Shown: positions 45,204-56,252, counted from the stretch's first letter. The stretch: DNA of 64,000 nt from Rubripirellula reticaptiva (GCF_007860175.1 NZ_SJPX01000002.1:310001-374000); one strand, 5' to 3'. Numbers and translations: made by a program. Notes: generated by a model from the letters alone, not told the origin.

Positions 45204-46094
45204 ATGGCCAACGCTCGCGCCCTCGATAAACGCCGCAAATCAATTCGCAACATTCGCAAGATCACGCGGACGATGGAATTGATTGCGACGGCTCGTTACA
45301 AGAAAGCGATGGACCGCGCCGCGGCCGTAACGGCTTACACCGATCGTCTTTCGAAAATCGTCTCCAGCTTGGCCGAGGCAGGCACGGAAGTTCAGCACCC
45401 ATTGTTGGAGAAACGCGAAAACCCGGAAGCAGTTCGTGTACTGGTTCTGTCAAGCAACCGAGGTCTTTGCGGCGGTTACAACGCAAGTGTTCTGCGAGCA
45501 ACGATGCCACTGATTCGAGAACTAAAGGGCTCGATCGATAAGGTTGATGTCGACGTCAGCGGTAAGCGAGGCATCAACGGTCTCAAATTTCGCGGCGTAG
45601 CCACTGATCAAACTTATCTGCAATTCGAAGACCAACCGGCTTATGCCGAAGTTGAAAAAATTGCTGATCGTTACTTAGAACAATACATCGCTGGCGAAAT
45701 CGATCGTTTGGATGTTGTTTACACCAAGTTCATCAGCACCAGCCGCCAAGTCGCAACCGTCCAAACCTTGCTGCCGCTCGGTTCGCTTTCGGACGACGAT
45801 GACGAACGGGAAACCAGTGCCGGCGGACCATCGGTCGAGTACGAATTCTTGCCGTCCGCAGAAAGCATCCTCGAAGAAGTCGTACCAACCAGCTTCAAAG
45901 CCAAACTCTTCAAGTGCTTCTTGGATTCAGCAGTTAGCGAGCAAGTGGCTCGGATGATTGCGATGAAGGGAGCCACCGAGAGTGCTGGCGACATGATCAA
46001 GCAACTATCGATGACCTACAACCGTGCTCGCCAAAGTCAAATCACTGGCGAAATCATGGAAATCATCGGCGGCGTCGAAGCCTTGGAAGGCTAG
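45204..46094 (+). CDS. atpG: ATP synthase F1 subunit gamma
   Basis: A 296-aa central-stalk subunit. The N-terminal helix (ARALDKRRKSIRNIRKITRT) and C-terminal helix (ESAGDMIKQLSMTYNRARQS, then QITGEIMEIIGGVEAL) are the conserved coiled coil that rotates inside the alpha3beta3 hexamer. VLSSNRGLCGGYNAS is the family signature. Length is normal. Confidence 0.97.
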   Translation: MANARALDKRRKSIRNIRKITRTMELIATARYKKAMDRAAAVTAYTDRLSKIVSSLAEAGTEVQHPLLEKRENPEAVRVLVLSSNRGLCGGYNASVLRATMPLIRELKGSIDKVDVDVSGKRGINGLKFRGVATDQTYLQFEDQPAYAEVEKIADRYLEQYIAGEIDRLDVVYTKFISTSRQVATVQTLLPLGSLSDDDDERETSAGGPSVEYEFLPSAESILEEVVPTSFKAKLFKCFLDSAVSEQVARMIAMKGATESAGDMIKQLSMTYNRARQSQITGEIMEIIGGVEALEG

Positions 46095-46165
46095 ATCGCT
46101 GAAAATCGACTGCGAGCCACACGTCACAATGGCCCGTCAACCAAAACCTAACACTCAATACCTAA

Positions 46166-47644
<1,479 letters not shown>

Positions 47645-47646
47645 TC

Positions 47647-48036
47647 ATGGCATCTCTGCGATGCGTCGTTGTGACGCCCGAGAAAACCGAACTTGACCGC
47701 GAAGCCGACTACATCTCGTTGCCGATGGACGATGGTGACTTGGGTGTGCTGAAAGGCCGTGCCGCCATGATTGGCCGGCTCGGTTACGGCACACTGCGTT
47801 TGCAAACCGCGGCCGGACCGGAACGATATTATGTTGACGGTGGGTTCGCTCAAGTCGAAAACAATATCGTCAACATTTTGACTGGCCGTCTGATTCCTGT
47901 CGATTTGATCGATAGCGAAAAGGCCCGCGAAGAACTCAATGACGCTCGCGCGTTGCCTAGTTCAAAGCAAGAAGAAATGGCCATCAAGCAAGTTGCTATT
48001 CGCAAGGCACGCGGCAAAGTCCGAGCGTCAAGCTAA
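47647..48036 (+). CDS. atpC: ATP synthase F1 subunit epsilon
   Basis: A 129-aa epsilon subunit. The N-terminal beta sandwich has LRCVVVTPEKTELDREAD and GDLGVLKGRAAMIGRLGYGTL; the C-terminal helices (DSEKAREELNDARALPSSK...) form the regulatory helix pair. It starts 2 nt after the atpD stop and ends the operon; 52 nt further is the convergent mlaD stop. Confidence 0.95.
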   Translation: MASLRCVVVTPEKTELDREADYISLPMDDGDLGVLKGRAAMIGRLGYGTLRLQTAAGPERYYVDGGFAQVENNIVNILTGRLIPVDLIDSEKAREELNDARALPSSKQEEMAIKQVAIRKARGKVRASS

Positions 48037-48088
48037 GACTTTTGGCAACGAGGCATTCACGCTGATTTGGGGCAGAACAATTCCTGGC

Positions 48089-49327
48089 CTACTTCAGCCC
48101 TGAACCGCTTGGTCGTTTGCTCAGTGCACCTCGCACGCCCAGCTCACGCGGGTCTCGGGCGATCTTGTCCGTAAAGACTCGCACATCGTCCATGATTGGG
48201 CGAATTCGAGCGGTTGCCATTTCGATATTTTCGACCGTGCGACGAACCTGATAGTACAGTTCGTCGTCCTCTAGCAACCGTTTGACGGTTCCGTTGCTGT
48301 TGTTGAGCGCTCCGGCAAAGACTTCGACTTGCGCCAGGGTTCGCTCAACCGAACCAAGTGTCAACAACACCTGCTCGGCCAATTCGTCGCCGCGTGCAGC
48401 AAATGGTTCGGTGAACTTTTCTAGGTTCGCAAACGTCTTCTCGGCATTGCCGATCACACCATTGGCACCATCGACGGTCTTCTTTGCCGATTCGACCGCG
48501 TCTTCGGCAATCGCACCAACCTTTTCGAATTGAACGCCGACTCGTTCGAAACTCTTGAACGTTTCTTGCGTCGCATCCAAGGTCTCGCGAGCCCCTCTCA
48601 ACAAGACCGGCAATTCAGCAATCGACGCCTCTAGGTCAGCACGAGTCTTAGGATTTCCAATGATTGCCCGAGCATCGCGAATCGCGCCCTGAAACTCCTC
48701 AAGCGCCTCGACTGCTTCTTGCGAAACAGCGTCGATGCGTCCGTCAGTACCGCTGACGACTTGGCGAACTTCGATAGCCAATTGGTTGACGCTCTCACCC
48801 GCGTTCGAAATGGATTGAGCAGCCAGTTGGATCGCATCCACACTGGATTGAATCCCATTTTGCATGTCGAACATACTAGGCGTTTTGGATCCGTATTTTA
48901 GAAACTCATCGTCGGAAAACTCTGCGTTTAGCAACTTGGGATCTTTACGAATTTCTTCCGGCAAGATGCTTGAATCCGGGTTGGCTCGCACGAACTCGAG
49001 CTTCGAGTCGCCAGTAACCAAGTTGCCTGATCCAATTCGCGGCACGTAACGATGCGTTAAACGTTGGTCGGCGTCCATCGCAAGCGACACCAGCACGCCA
49101 CCCTCTTCTTGCAGACGAATTTTCGAGACCCGGCCAATCTGCACTCCATCCCGATAAACGGCCGTATTAAGCCCAATGCCTTCGGCCGATTCGAACGCGA
49201 CATTCAACGAGTACTCATTGTTGAACACGCTGGGAAAAGCGCCGAACAAGAACGTCAGGATGATGGCAGCACCGATCGATGAAATGACCAGCACGCCGAC
49301 GCCGAATTTTAGTTTATTTTCGTCCAT
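48089..49327 (-). CDS. mlaD: MCE/MlaD-family lipid-transport protein
   Basis: A 412-aa inner-membrane-anchored MCE protein. The membrane helix (FGVGVLVISSIGAAIILTFL) is followed by a single MCE domain (about 36-115: NVAFESAEGIGLNTAVYRDG, GRVSKIRLQEEGGV, SGNLVTGDSKLEFV). A long helical C-terminus (about 160-390) is of the coiled-coil type. E. coli MlaD is only about 180 aa, so the extended helix resembles periplasm-spanning MCE proteins. With MlaF and MlaE encoded upstream it forms a phospholipid transporter. Confidence 0.9.
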   Translation of the reverse strand: MDENKLKFGVGVLVISSIGAAIILTFLFGAFPSVFNNEYSLNVAFESAEGIGLNTAVYRDGVQIGRVSKIRLQEEGGVLVSLAMDADQRLTHRYVPRIGSGNLVTGDSKLEFVRANPDSSILPEEIRKDPKLLNAEFSDDEFLKYGSKTPSMFDMQNGIQSSVDAIQLAAQSISNAGESVNQLAIEVRQVVSGTDGRIDAVSQEAVEALEEFQGAIRDARAIIGNPKTRADLEASIAELPVLLRGARETLDATQETFKSFERVGVQFEKVGAIAEDAVESAKKTVDGANGVIGNAEKTFANLEKFTEPFAARGDELAEQVLLTLGSVERTLAQVEVFAGALNNSNGTVKRLLEDDELYYQVRRTVENIEMATARIRPIMDDVRVFTDKIARDPRELGVRGALSKRPSGSGLK

Positions 49328-49341
49328 TATTCTTTGAAGCG

Positions 49342-50208
49342 TTAGTCTTCCAATCCTCGGGCCATTTCGCTGAGCCTTTCGCCGGCTTCGCCTCGAACGA
49401 ATTGTCGGACACGATGGTCGACCGCATGCTCTAAGTCACTCGGCGAACCATCAAATAGGATTTGCGAGTCGTCTTCATTCAAACGACGGCGCGGATAAAA
49501 CATCACGACTCGATCAGACACTTTTCGCGCGGTGTGCATGTCGTGAGTCACCACAACGCTAGTCACGGGATAACGACGACGCGTATCGAGAATCAATTCG
49601 TTGATCACGTCGCTCATAATCGGATCGAGTCCCGTGGTGGGCTCGTCATAGACAAGCAAGTCCGGACGCAGAATCAAGGCCCGCGCTAGGCCAACTCGTT
49701 TTCGCATCCCGCCCGACAATTCAGCTGGTCGTTTGCGAGTCACGTCGGATGGCAAACCGACTTCGGCCAAGTGCATCATTACCCGGTCACGAACATCAGG
49801 TTCAGTGACACTTGGATCGTTTTGCCGAAGTGGAAAGGCAACGTTGTCAAAGATCGACATGCTGTCAAACAAGGCCGCGTTTTGAAAGACGAACCCAATC
49901 CGTCGCCGGATATTGGACAATTCTTCACGACTGACGTTGGCAAGTGTTTGGCCGTCGAAGTCGACTGCTCCCATGGTTGGCGAGACCAGTCCGACCAGCG
50001 TTTTCATGAACACGGTCTTACCACATCCACTCTCGCCAATGATCGCGATCGTTTGACCACGTGCGATCGACAGAGTGATGTCTCGCAAAACCCAAGGGCC
50101 GCCAAACTGAACCGAAACCTCTCGCACCTCTAGCAAGTTTTCCGCGACCGCCGTGCCACCGACGGCGGATTCTTCGAAACCATCTTCATCGTAGGAAGGC
50201 GTATTCAT
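49342..50208 (-). CDS. mlaF: ABC transporter ATP-binding protein MlaF
   Basis: A 288-aa ATPase of the Mla (MCE) lipid transporter. Walker A is GESGCGKTVFMKTL, the signature is LSGGMRKRVGLARAL, and Walker B is LLVYDEPTTGLDPI, followed by VVVTHDM. The MRKR in the signature region is typical of MlaF. A 35-residue N-terminal extension is acidic. The ATG overlaps the mlaE stop by 4 nt, and mlaD follows after 14 nt, giving the operon order mlaE-mlaF-mlaD. Confidence 0.94.
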   Translation of the reverse strand: MNTPSYDEDGFEESAVGGTAVAENLLEVREVSVQFGGPWVLRDITLSIARGQTIAIIGESGCGKTVFMKTLVGLVSPTMGAVDFDGQTLANVSREELSNIRRRIGFVFQNAALFDSMSIFDNVAFPLRQNDPSVTEPDVRDRVMMHLAEVGLPSDVTRKRPAELSGGMRKRVGLARALILRPDLLVYDEPTTGLDPIMSDVINELILDTRRRYPVTSVVVTHDMHTARKVSDRVVMFYPRRRLNEDDSQILFDGSPSDLEHAVDHRVRQFVRGEAGERLSEMARGLED

Positions 50209-51074
50209 AGGAATGATGCTCCCGACGGATAGATAGCAGAGTAAATCGAGTTCAGAACGATGGTCAAAAACAGGTCGACACTCAAAATCAGAACGAATGA
50301 ATAGACGAACGCCGTCGTCGCTGCTTTACCCACTCCTTCGGCTCCGGGTTCGCAATTGAACCCGCGATAACACGACACGATCGCAATGATCCCGCCAAAG
50401 AAAATGCTCTTGAAGATTCCGCTGAACAGATCGAATCCCGCAACCCCATCGCGTGAATGATTCAAGTAAGCGGCGTGATCGATTCCCAAAATGATGACGC
50501 TGTAGAAATACCCGCCAACGATCCCCATGAAGTCGGCCATTACCGTCAATGCCGGAATCAACAGGATGCATGCCAAGAACCGAGGCACCACCAAGTAGTG
50601 AATCGGATCAGCACCCATGGTCGTCAGTGCGTCGATCTGCTCGGTCACTCGCATCGTCCCAAGAACCGCCGCCATCGCGCTGCCGACTCGGCCAGCCAGC
50701 ATCGTGGCAGCCAAAACGGGACCAAGTTCTTTCACCAGCGAACTGTTGATGACCACACCCAACCGAGATTCTAAACCGATGGCGTGAAACTGAGCATAAC
50801 TTTGGACGGCCAGCACCATTCCAATGAAGGTACCGGTTAGCGCCACCACTGGCAGGCTTAGCGCACCAACTTGGTAAAAGTTGATCATCAACGTGCCGCG
50901 CGACGGCAACCGCGTGAACATCCAACGCAGCATTTGCCACGTAAACAGGCTGAGGTCGCCGATCGAAACGATCGCGTCAACGACGGCTGAACCCCACTCT
51001 GTCACCCAACGACGAAGCGGTGACGCGGCGTCATGGCGGGGCAAACTGGAAATGGATGCAGCCGACTCAGACAC
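50205..51074 (-). CDS. mlaE: ABC transporter permease MlaE
   Basis: A 289-aa permease with about five to six helices. Family phrases are INFYQVGALSLPVVALTGTF, GSAMAAVLGTMRVTEQIDAL (20 residues) and VPRFLACILLIPALT. I chose GTG 51074, with GAGGT 8 nt upstream; a TTG at 51089 would add five residues. It pairs with MlaF and MlaD in lipid movement between the membranes; direction is not readable from sequence. Confidence 0.92.
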   Translation of the reverse strand: MSESAASISSLPRHDAASPLRRWVTEWGSAVVDAIVSIGDLSLFTWQMLRWMFTRLPSRGTLMINFYQVGALSLPVVALTGTFIGMVLAVQSYAQFHAIGLESRLGVVINSSLVKELGPVLAATMLAGRVGSAMAAVLGTMRVTEQIDALTTMGADPIHYLVVPRFLACILLIPALTVMADFMGIVGGYFYSVIILGIDHAAYLNHSRDGVAGFDLFSGIFKSIFFGGIIAIVSCYRGFNCEPGAEGVGKAATTAFVYSFVLILSVDLFLTIVLNSIYSAIYPSGASFL

Positions 51075-51180
51075 GGGGTTTGACCTCAATACAGTTCAAG
51101 CGCACGGACACGATCGGTAACACTAACGATTGTATCGGTCGGCTAGACCTTGAGGATTAAGAAAGATTATCGGGCCGCGT

Positions 51181-52602
51181 CTAAGCAAACTGCAGGCGGG
51201 GGTCATCTAACCCCAGACGTTTCATTTTCTTGTAGAGCGTCGTTCGATTGATATCAAGCGTCTCGGCCGTCGCAGCACGATTCCAACCGTTGGATCGCAG
51301 CGATTGCAGAATGATTTGACGCTCGGGGCCTTCCAGGGCTTCTCGCAGCGTTTTGCCATTCACATCGCCCAAGCTAACTGCGCGGTTGCCAGAGGATGTC
51401 GTGGCCAATCCCGGTTCCACTCCCTTGCCGGTCAGTTCGGGCGGCAAGTCGTCAACCGTCAGGACAGGCCCACGGCCCAGCAAAACGGCACGCTCGACGA
51501 CGTTTTCTAACTGACGAATGTTTCCCGGCCATGCGTAAGACTGCATCGCCTGGATCGCTTCAACGTTAAAGCACTCGACGTCACGGCCACACGTCTCGGC
51601 CGCTTCACGCAGGAAGTGATCGACCAGCAACGGCAGGTCACCAATCCGTTCACGCAGCGAGGGCAAAACGATGTTGACCACGTTGACGCGGTAGTACAAA
51701 TCTTGGCGAAATCGGCCATCCTCGACTGCTTTGTCCAGGTTTTCGTTGGTCGCCAGGATGACTCGCGTGTCGACCGAGTGGGTTTCGACGCCGCCGAGCT
51801 GTTCGAACTTGAATTCTTGCAGGACGCGAAGCAACTTGACCTGCATCGCGGGCGTGGCAGTCGCAATTTCGTCAAGAAACAGCGTGCCGCCGTCGGCCAA
51901 TTGAAACTTGCCGGCGCGGTCCGTATTGGCGCCGGTGTAAGCACCAGCAACGTGGCCGAACAGTTCGCTTTCCAACAGCGTATCAGGCAATGCTCCACAG
52001 GCGACTTCGACAAATGGGCCCGATCGACGCATGCTGCGAGCATGAATGGCCCGAGCAATCATGCTTTTGCCGGTTCCGTTTTCGCCGGTGATCAACACGG
52101 ATGCGCGAGCATCGGCGATGGAATCGACGACGTCGAAAATCTTCAGCATTCGGTAGTCGTGGCTGAGCACGTTTTCCAAACCGCTGCGACGATCAAGTTG
52201 TTGACGCAGGTCTTCGTTTTGACGGGTGATTTCGCGTTGGCTGATGGCTCGTTCGATCGCCAACGTCAACTCGTCGTCGATCAATGGCTTGGTCAACAGA
52301 TCGTAGGCGCCGGCGCGGACAGCTTCGACGGCCGTTTCGGGCGTTGCGTATCCGGTAATCACCAACACCGCAACGTCAGGGTGTTTCTTTTTTGCGTAGC
52401 CGATCAGATCGAAACCGTCTTCGCCGCCAAGCCGCAAATCCGTCATGACGAGGTCAAACGGACGTTTCGCCAGCGACGCCTTCGCTTCGGCAAGCGTCGC
52501 GACGGTCTCGACTTGATGCGAAAGTTCGCGTAACCACTGAGCCATGGATTCGGCGAGGTGGCGGTCGTCGTCGACCAACAATATGGAAGCAGAAGGTGTC
52601 AT
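51181..52602 (-). CDS. Sigma-54-dependent response regulator (NtrC family)
   Basis: A 473-aa activator. The receiver domain has ILLVDDD and phospho-acceptor Asp55 (VMTDLRLG). The AAA+ domain has Walker A GENGTGKS and GAYTGA, a Phe-to-Tyr variant of the GAFTGA loop that contacts sigma-54, and LFLDEIATATPAMQVKLLRV. The C-terminal Fis-type helix-turn-helix is WNRAATAETLDINRTTLYKK. ATG 52602 was chosen because the receiver domain begins there; the frame extends to 52659. No kinase is adjacent. It is divergent from the NarL-type gene. Confidence 0.94.
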   Translation of the reverse strand: MTPSASILLVDDDRHLAESMAQWLRELSHQVETVATLAEAKASLAKRPFDLVMTDLRLGGEDGFDLIGYAKKKHPDVAVLVITGYATPETAVEAVRAGAYDLLTKPLIDDELTLAIERAISQREITRQNEDLRQQLDRRSGLENVLSHDYRMLKIFDVVDSIADARASVLITGENGTGKSMIARAIHARSMRRSGPFVEVACGALPDTLLESELFGHVAGAYTGANTDRAGKFQLADGGTLFLDEIATATPAMQVKLLRVLQEFKFEQLGGVETHSVDTRVILATNENLDKAVEDGRFRQDLYYRVNVVNIVLPSLRERIGDLPLLVDHFLREAAETCGRDVECFNVEAIQAMQSYAWPGNIRQLENVVERAVLLGRGPVLTVDDLPPELTGKGVEPGLATTSSGNRAVSLGDVNGKTLREALEGPERQIILQSLRSNGWNRAATAETLDINRTTLYKKMKRLGLDDPRLQFA

Positions 52603-52905
52603 GAGGATTCCGAGTCGGCTCAAAAATGTCGAACAGTCGGATTGTTGAAAATCGACCACAGTTATTTAGGTCACATTTCGAACACCGTCAAAGTTTCCGC
52701 AGCCTGCAAAGCTCAAAACCCAGAAAACTGTCACCAAAACGACGACAAGTTGTTTCGCAGAATGGACTTACGTCGACGAACACCCGCTAGTAGAAAAGTC
52801 TTCACTAGTGAACAATCGTGAACAGCCTGATGTGTGCGGCTTCTCGCATTGGAAGGCCAGGAATGACCGAAGCACGGATGACTCTACGAGATAGGCATAG
52901 AACGG
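52603..52905. promoter_or_regulatory. 303-nt divergent region between two response-regulator genes
   Basis: It holds both promoters. TTCACTAGTGAA at 52801-52812 is a perfect 12-bp palindrome, 93 nt before the NarL-type start, with GTGAAC repeated just downstream (52819 region). It is a good operator candidate for either regulator. No sigma-54 -24/-12 element was found. Confidence 0.45.
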
Positions 52906-53550
52906 ATGACGTTGAGAGTATTGATCGTTGACGACCACGAAGTTGCGCGTAACGGGATATCGGACCTGCTGCAGGCTCAAGGTTTCTCAGTCGTCGGATC
53001 GGTATCGAGCGGCGAAGAGGCGTTGGTCCACCTAGACGAAAACTCCAACGTTGATCTGGTGCTGCTGGACATTCAGATGCCGAAGCTCGACGGTCTCAAT
53101 GTGCTGCAGAAAATGCAGAACAAACATGAATCCTTGAAAGTCGTCGTGATGAGCGCCTATGACAATCCGACCTACATCGCGCGAGCGGCGGCGCTCGGCG
53201 CGGTCGATTATCTACTCAAAGGCGTCTCGTTTCAGAAAATGCACGACGCGTTGTCCTGCGTCGCAAGCGGCCTGAGTCGGCCCAGCGAAAGTCGTCTGGA
53301 AAAGATTTCCAGCTTAATGCGGCAAGAAATCGATCCTAAAGACCTGCCGCCCGAACTACCGCTAACCGGACGCGAAGCTCAAGTGCTGCGTCACATGGCA
53401 CTCGGGCTTAGCAACAAAGAGATTGCCAAATCACTTAGCATTAGCGTTGAAACGGCCAAAGAACATGTGCAAAACATTTTGCGAAAGGTAGGCGCCACTG
53501 ATCGCACCGACGCAGCCGTCCGAGCGGTTAAGCTGGGACTTGCTGACTAG
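52906..53550 (+). CDS. NarL/FixJ-family response regulator
   Basis: A 214-aa regulator with a receiver domain (VLIVDDHEVARNG, phospho-acceptor Asp55 in LVLLDIQMP, conserved Lys in YLLKGVS) and a LuxR-type helix-turn-helix (LTGREAQVLRHMALGLSNKE, then VETAKEHVQNILRKV). It has no adjacent kinase, so it is an orphan in this window. As a FixJ-class protein it is one possible partner for the FixL-like kinase at 4667-6151, although 47 kb away; this is speculation. Confidence 0.92.
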   Translation: MTLRVLIVDDHEVARNGISDLLQAQGFSVVGSVSSGEEALVHLDENSNVDLVLLDIQMPKLDGLNVLQKMQNKHESLKVVVMSAYDNPTYIARAAALGAVDYLLKGVSFQKMHDALSCVASGLSRPSESRLEKISSLMRQEIDPKDLPPELPLTGREAQVLRHMALGLSNKEIAKSLSISVETAKEHVQNILRKVGATDRTDAAVRAVKLGLAD

Positions 53551-53616
53551 AAACTCACTGCAGCCTAGTCGCCCAAACGTCAATCACGCCTGAGCCTAAA
53601 TTCAGCCCGAGCCCGA

Positions 53617-53955
53617 ATGAAAATGCACGGTGACAATCTGAGCAGAAGCCTGCCAGACAGCGTCAGCGTCGAACTGACCGAAGCACTCGTGACCGGCAAG
53701 CACGTTCGAATCGAACGGATCGTTTCCCAGGGTCACCAAAGTCCTGATGGTTTCTGGTACGACCAATCCGACGACGAATGGGTGGCGGTAATTCAGGGCG
53801 AAGCGACCATCGAGTTTGACGACGAAACCGAAACCTCGCGACTTGGACCGGGCGACTGGATCAACATCCCCGCTCACAAACGCCACCGGGTTGCGTGGAC
53901 CTCACCAAACGAACCCACGATCTGGTTGGCGGTCTTTTCGAGCCCCGACGTTTGA
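53617..53955 (+). CDS. Small cupin-domain protein
   Basis: A 112-aa single-domain cupin. The first cupin motif is changed: the usual HxH is replaced by FWYDQSDDEW, keeping the Glu/Asp part and VAVIQGEATIEF. The second motif, LGPGDWINIPAHKRHRV, keeps a His. A full metal site is therefore uncertain. It starts 66 nt after the NarL-type gene and could be co-transcribed. Function unknown. Confidence 0.78.
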   Translation: MKMHGDNLSRSLPDSVSVELTEALVTGKHVRIERIVSQGHQSPDGFWYDQSDDEWVAVIQGEATIEFDDETETSRLGPGDWINIPAHKRHRVAWTSPNEPTIWLAVFSSPDV

Positions 53956-54078
53956 TTTTTTCAAGCAGCCGTCAATGAACGGGCGGCGCGTGTGGAATGC
54001 CTTAGTTCATGATAACCTGGGATGGGACACAGTTCGTTACTTCGTTGCCTAGGTTTAAATCAGGATTCTTTGACGTCG

Positions 54079-55206
54079 ATGCTGCTAGACACCATTCGTA
54101 GTGCCGCCGACGAAGACGGCTTCGTTCTATGTGGTGTCGCACCCGCGATCGAGTCAGCTGGCCAGTCTGATTTGATCCGCTGGATCGAAGCCGGGTATGC
54201 CGGCCAGATGCAGTACCTTGCCGACCGCATCGATGCCTACCAGCATCCCGCCGGCGTACTTGACGGTGCAAAATCGATCGTCGCGTTAGCTTTTCCCTAC
54301 GCATCACGAAACCCCAGCAATCGTGATCAAGCCAACTCGCCACAGGGGCACCTTTCACAGGGACACGGCAAAGTCGCTCGCTACGCGTGGTCGGGCATCG
54401 ACTACCACGACGTCATTCATCCAAAACTAAAACGGATCTGCCGAATCATCAACGAGGCGGTTCCCGGTGCGGCCGCGCGAGGCGTCGTCGATACGGCACC
54501 GATCTCGGAACGCGAGATCGCCCAGTTGGCAGGCTTGGGTTGGCGCGGAAAAAACACGTTACTAATCCACCCCGGACTAGGAAGCTATTTCTTTCTGGCC
54601 TGCGTTTTAACCGACGTCGACCTACCGCTTAGTGAACCATTTTCGGCGATGCACTGCGGCACATGCACGGCATGCCTAGACGCTTGCCCCACCGATGCGT
54701 TTGTCGATGCCGGGGTTCTGGATGCCAGCCGATGTATCAGCTACCTGACGATCGAACACCGTGGCCCGATTGATCCATCGCTTAGGCCTGGGATCGGCGA
54801 CTGGGCCTTCGGCTGCGATGTCTGCCAAGAAGTTTGTCCGTGGAATCGAAAGCCGTCACGCCGCGATGAACGCTCGATCCAGCCGATCGAGTCGCTTGAT
54901 TTGGGTGAACTGTTCTCGATCAGTGATACGGAGTTTCGGACCCGGTTTCGCAAGTCGCCAATGTGGCGAACCCGCCGTCGCGGAATGCTGCGGAACGCAG
55001 CGATCGTGCTGGGGAACCAAGCGGATCCGTCGGCGATCGAGCCGCTATTGATTGGATTGGCCGATGAAGATCCAATCATCCGCGGTGCTTCGGTCTGGGC
55101 CCTGGGAAAGATCGGAACCGAAGCGGCAATAGCGTCTCTGCGGAACTTGCGAAAAACCGAGACGGATTCCGACGTGACTGCTGAGCTCGATGGCGCGTTA
55201 ATCTGA
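54079..55206 (+). CDS. queG: Epoxyqueuosine reductase QueG
   Basis: A 375-aa iron-sulfur/cobalamin enzyme that performs the last step of tRNA queuosine synthesis. VDTAPISERE carries the catalytic Asp138. The two 4Fe-4S motifs are CGTCTACLDACPT (Cys193/196/199/203) and CDVCQEVCPWN (Cys246/249/253), with Cys219 between. LRNAAIVLGNQADPSAIEPL and GASVWALGKIG form the C-terminal HEAT-like repeat. I chose ATG 54079, where the domain begins; the frame is open to 54022. Confidence 0.94.
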   Translation: MLLDTIRSAADEDGFVLCGVAPAIESAGQSDLIRWIEAGYAGQMQYLADRIDAYQHPAGVLDGAKSIVALAFPYASRNPSNRDQANSPQGHLSQGHGKVARYAWSGIDYHDVIHPKLKRICRIINEAVPGAAARGVVDTAPISEREIAQLAGLGWRGKNTLLIHPGLGSYFFLACVLTDVDLPLSEPFSAMHCGTCTACLDACPTDAFVDAGVLDASRCISYLTIEHRGPIDPSLRPGIGDWAFGCDVCQEVCPWNRKPSRRDERSIQPIESLDLGELFSISDTEFRTRFRKSPMWRTRRRGMLRNAAIVLGNQADPSAIEPLLIGLADEDPIIRGASVWALGKIGTEAAIASLRNLRKTETDSDVTAELDGALI

Positions 55207-55225
55207 TTTCGGTATCATTGGGGCC

Positions 55226-56128
55226 ATGTCGCGTTACGAAAAAATCAAGCGTGTGTTCTCGCGAGTCGGTCAACCGGCGGCAAGCTACGCTGCGCCTCCG
55301 TCGGCCACGGATTCAATTCGTTCAAATTCAAAGAAGAGAGAACCGATCAAGCCACGCGATCCGGCGCTGCTCAGCAAACTTGCCGGCGAAGTTGCGCTGC
55401 GAACGTTTCCTCGCCAGGAAATTGATCGGATGCAACGCGAAATTTACGACCAAACGTTGCAACTCAGCCGCGACATCAACCGGCCCAACTTCACTCGGAT
55501 CAGCCGCGACGATGTGATGCGAATGATTCGCATGTATGACGACCGTTTTTTCGACGGTAAAGTCCTCCCCATCGCGATGGCCGAAGGTTTAACCTTTGGC
55601 GTCTCGTCGCGAATGACTAGCGTCGCCGGAAAGATGGTCACTCACTACCCGAGCGGCAAACGAACCGGTCCGCGTAAATTCGAACTGATCCTGTCATCCA
55701 CTCTGCTGTTCCAAACTTTCGAAGACGTCAATCGTCCAGTCGAAGTCACCGGACGGCAATGTCGTGATCGCTTGGAAGCGATGCAGCGAGTGACCGAACA
55801 CGAGTTCACGCATCTGATCGAGATGTTGATTTGGAACGATGGAAATTGCAGCGAATCACGTTTTCAATCGATCGCGAATCGCTACTTCGCTCATACGGAC
55901 TACCGTCATCAACTGATCACCCAGCGAGAACGCGCAGCGATCAAGTTTGACATCCGAGTTGGCGACAAAGTGAAGTTCAAGGCGGACGGAAAAGTGGTGA
56001 TGGGCCGCGTCAACCGAATCACCCGACGAGCGACCGTGCTGGTCGCGGACCCCAAAGGCGAACCGTTCAGCGATGGCAAGCGATACACCAAATTCTATGT
56101 TCCGCTAGAACGACTCGCTAAAGCATAG
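55226..56128 (+). CDS. SprT-like metalloprotease-type protein with C-terminal SH3-like domain
   Basis: A 300-aa protein. The zinc motif is HEFTH (192-196) with further His residues in HTDYRH (223-228), in the SprT-like/Spartan pattern. Residues 95-125 (DDVMRMIRMYDDRFFDGKVLP) match the start of the SprT fold. The C-terminal 65 residues (VGDKVKFKADGKVVMGRVNR...) look like a small SH3-like nucleic-acid- or protein-binding domain. Spartan proteins cleave DNA-protein crosslinks, but this role is not established for this branch. It starts 19 nt after queG. Confidence 0.83.
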   Translation: MSRYEKIKRVFSRVGQPAASYAAPPSATDSIRSNSKKREPIKPRDPALLSKLAGEVALRTFPRQEIDRMQREIYDQTLQLSRDINRPNFTRISRDDVMRMIRMYDDRFFDGKVLPIAMAEGLTFGVSSRMTSVAGKMVTHYPSGKRTGPRKFELILSSTLLFQTFEDVNRPVEVTGRQCRDRLEAMQRVTEHEFTHLIEMLIWNDGNCSESRFQSIANRYFAHTDYRHQLITQRERAAIKFDIRVGDKVKFKADGKVVMGRVNRITRRATVLVADPKGEPFSDGKRYTKFYVPLERLAKA

Positions 56129-56252
56129 CCAGGGCCATCAAGTACCGCCCGCCTGAACGCGTTGCTAGCAACAGACATCCTTTTCGGCTTGCCGCCGCAG
56201 GAGCTCGCCGATAGGCTGAAGACTCGGAACATGAAGTTTCACGAAAAGGTCC

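Noticed and set aside
51616-52533. 305-codon plus-strand open frame
   Set aside because: It is antisense to the sigma-54 activator. Long antisense frames recur in this window because of codon bias.
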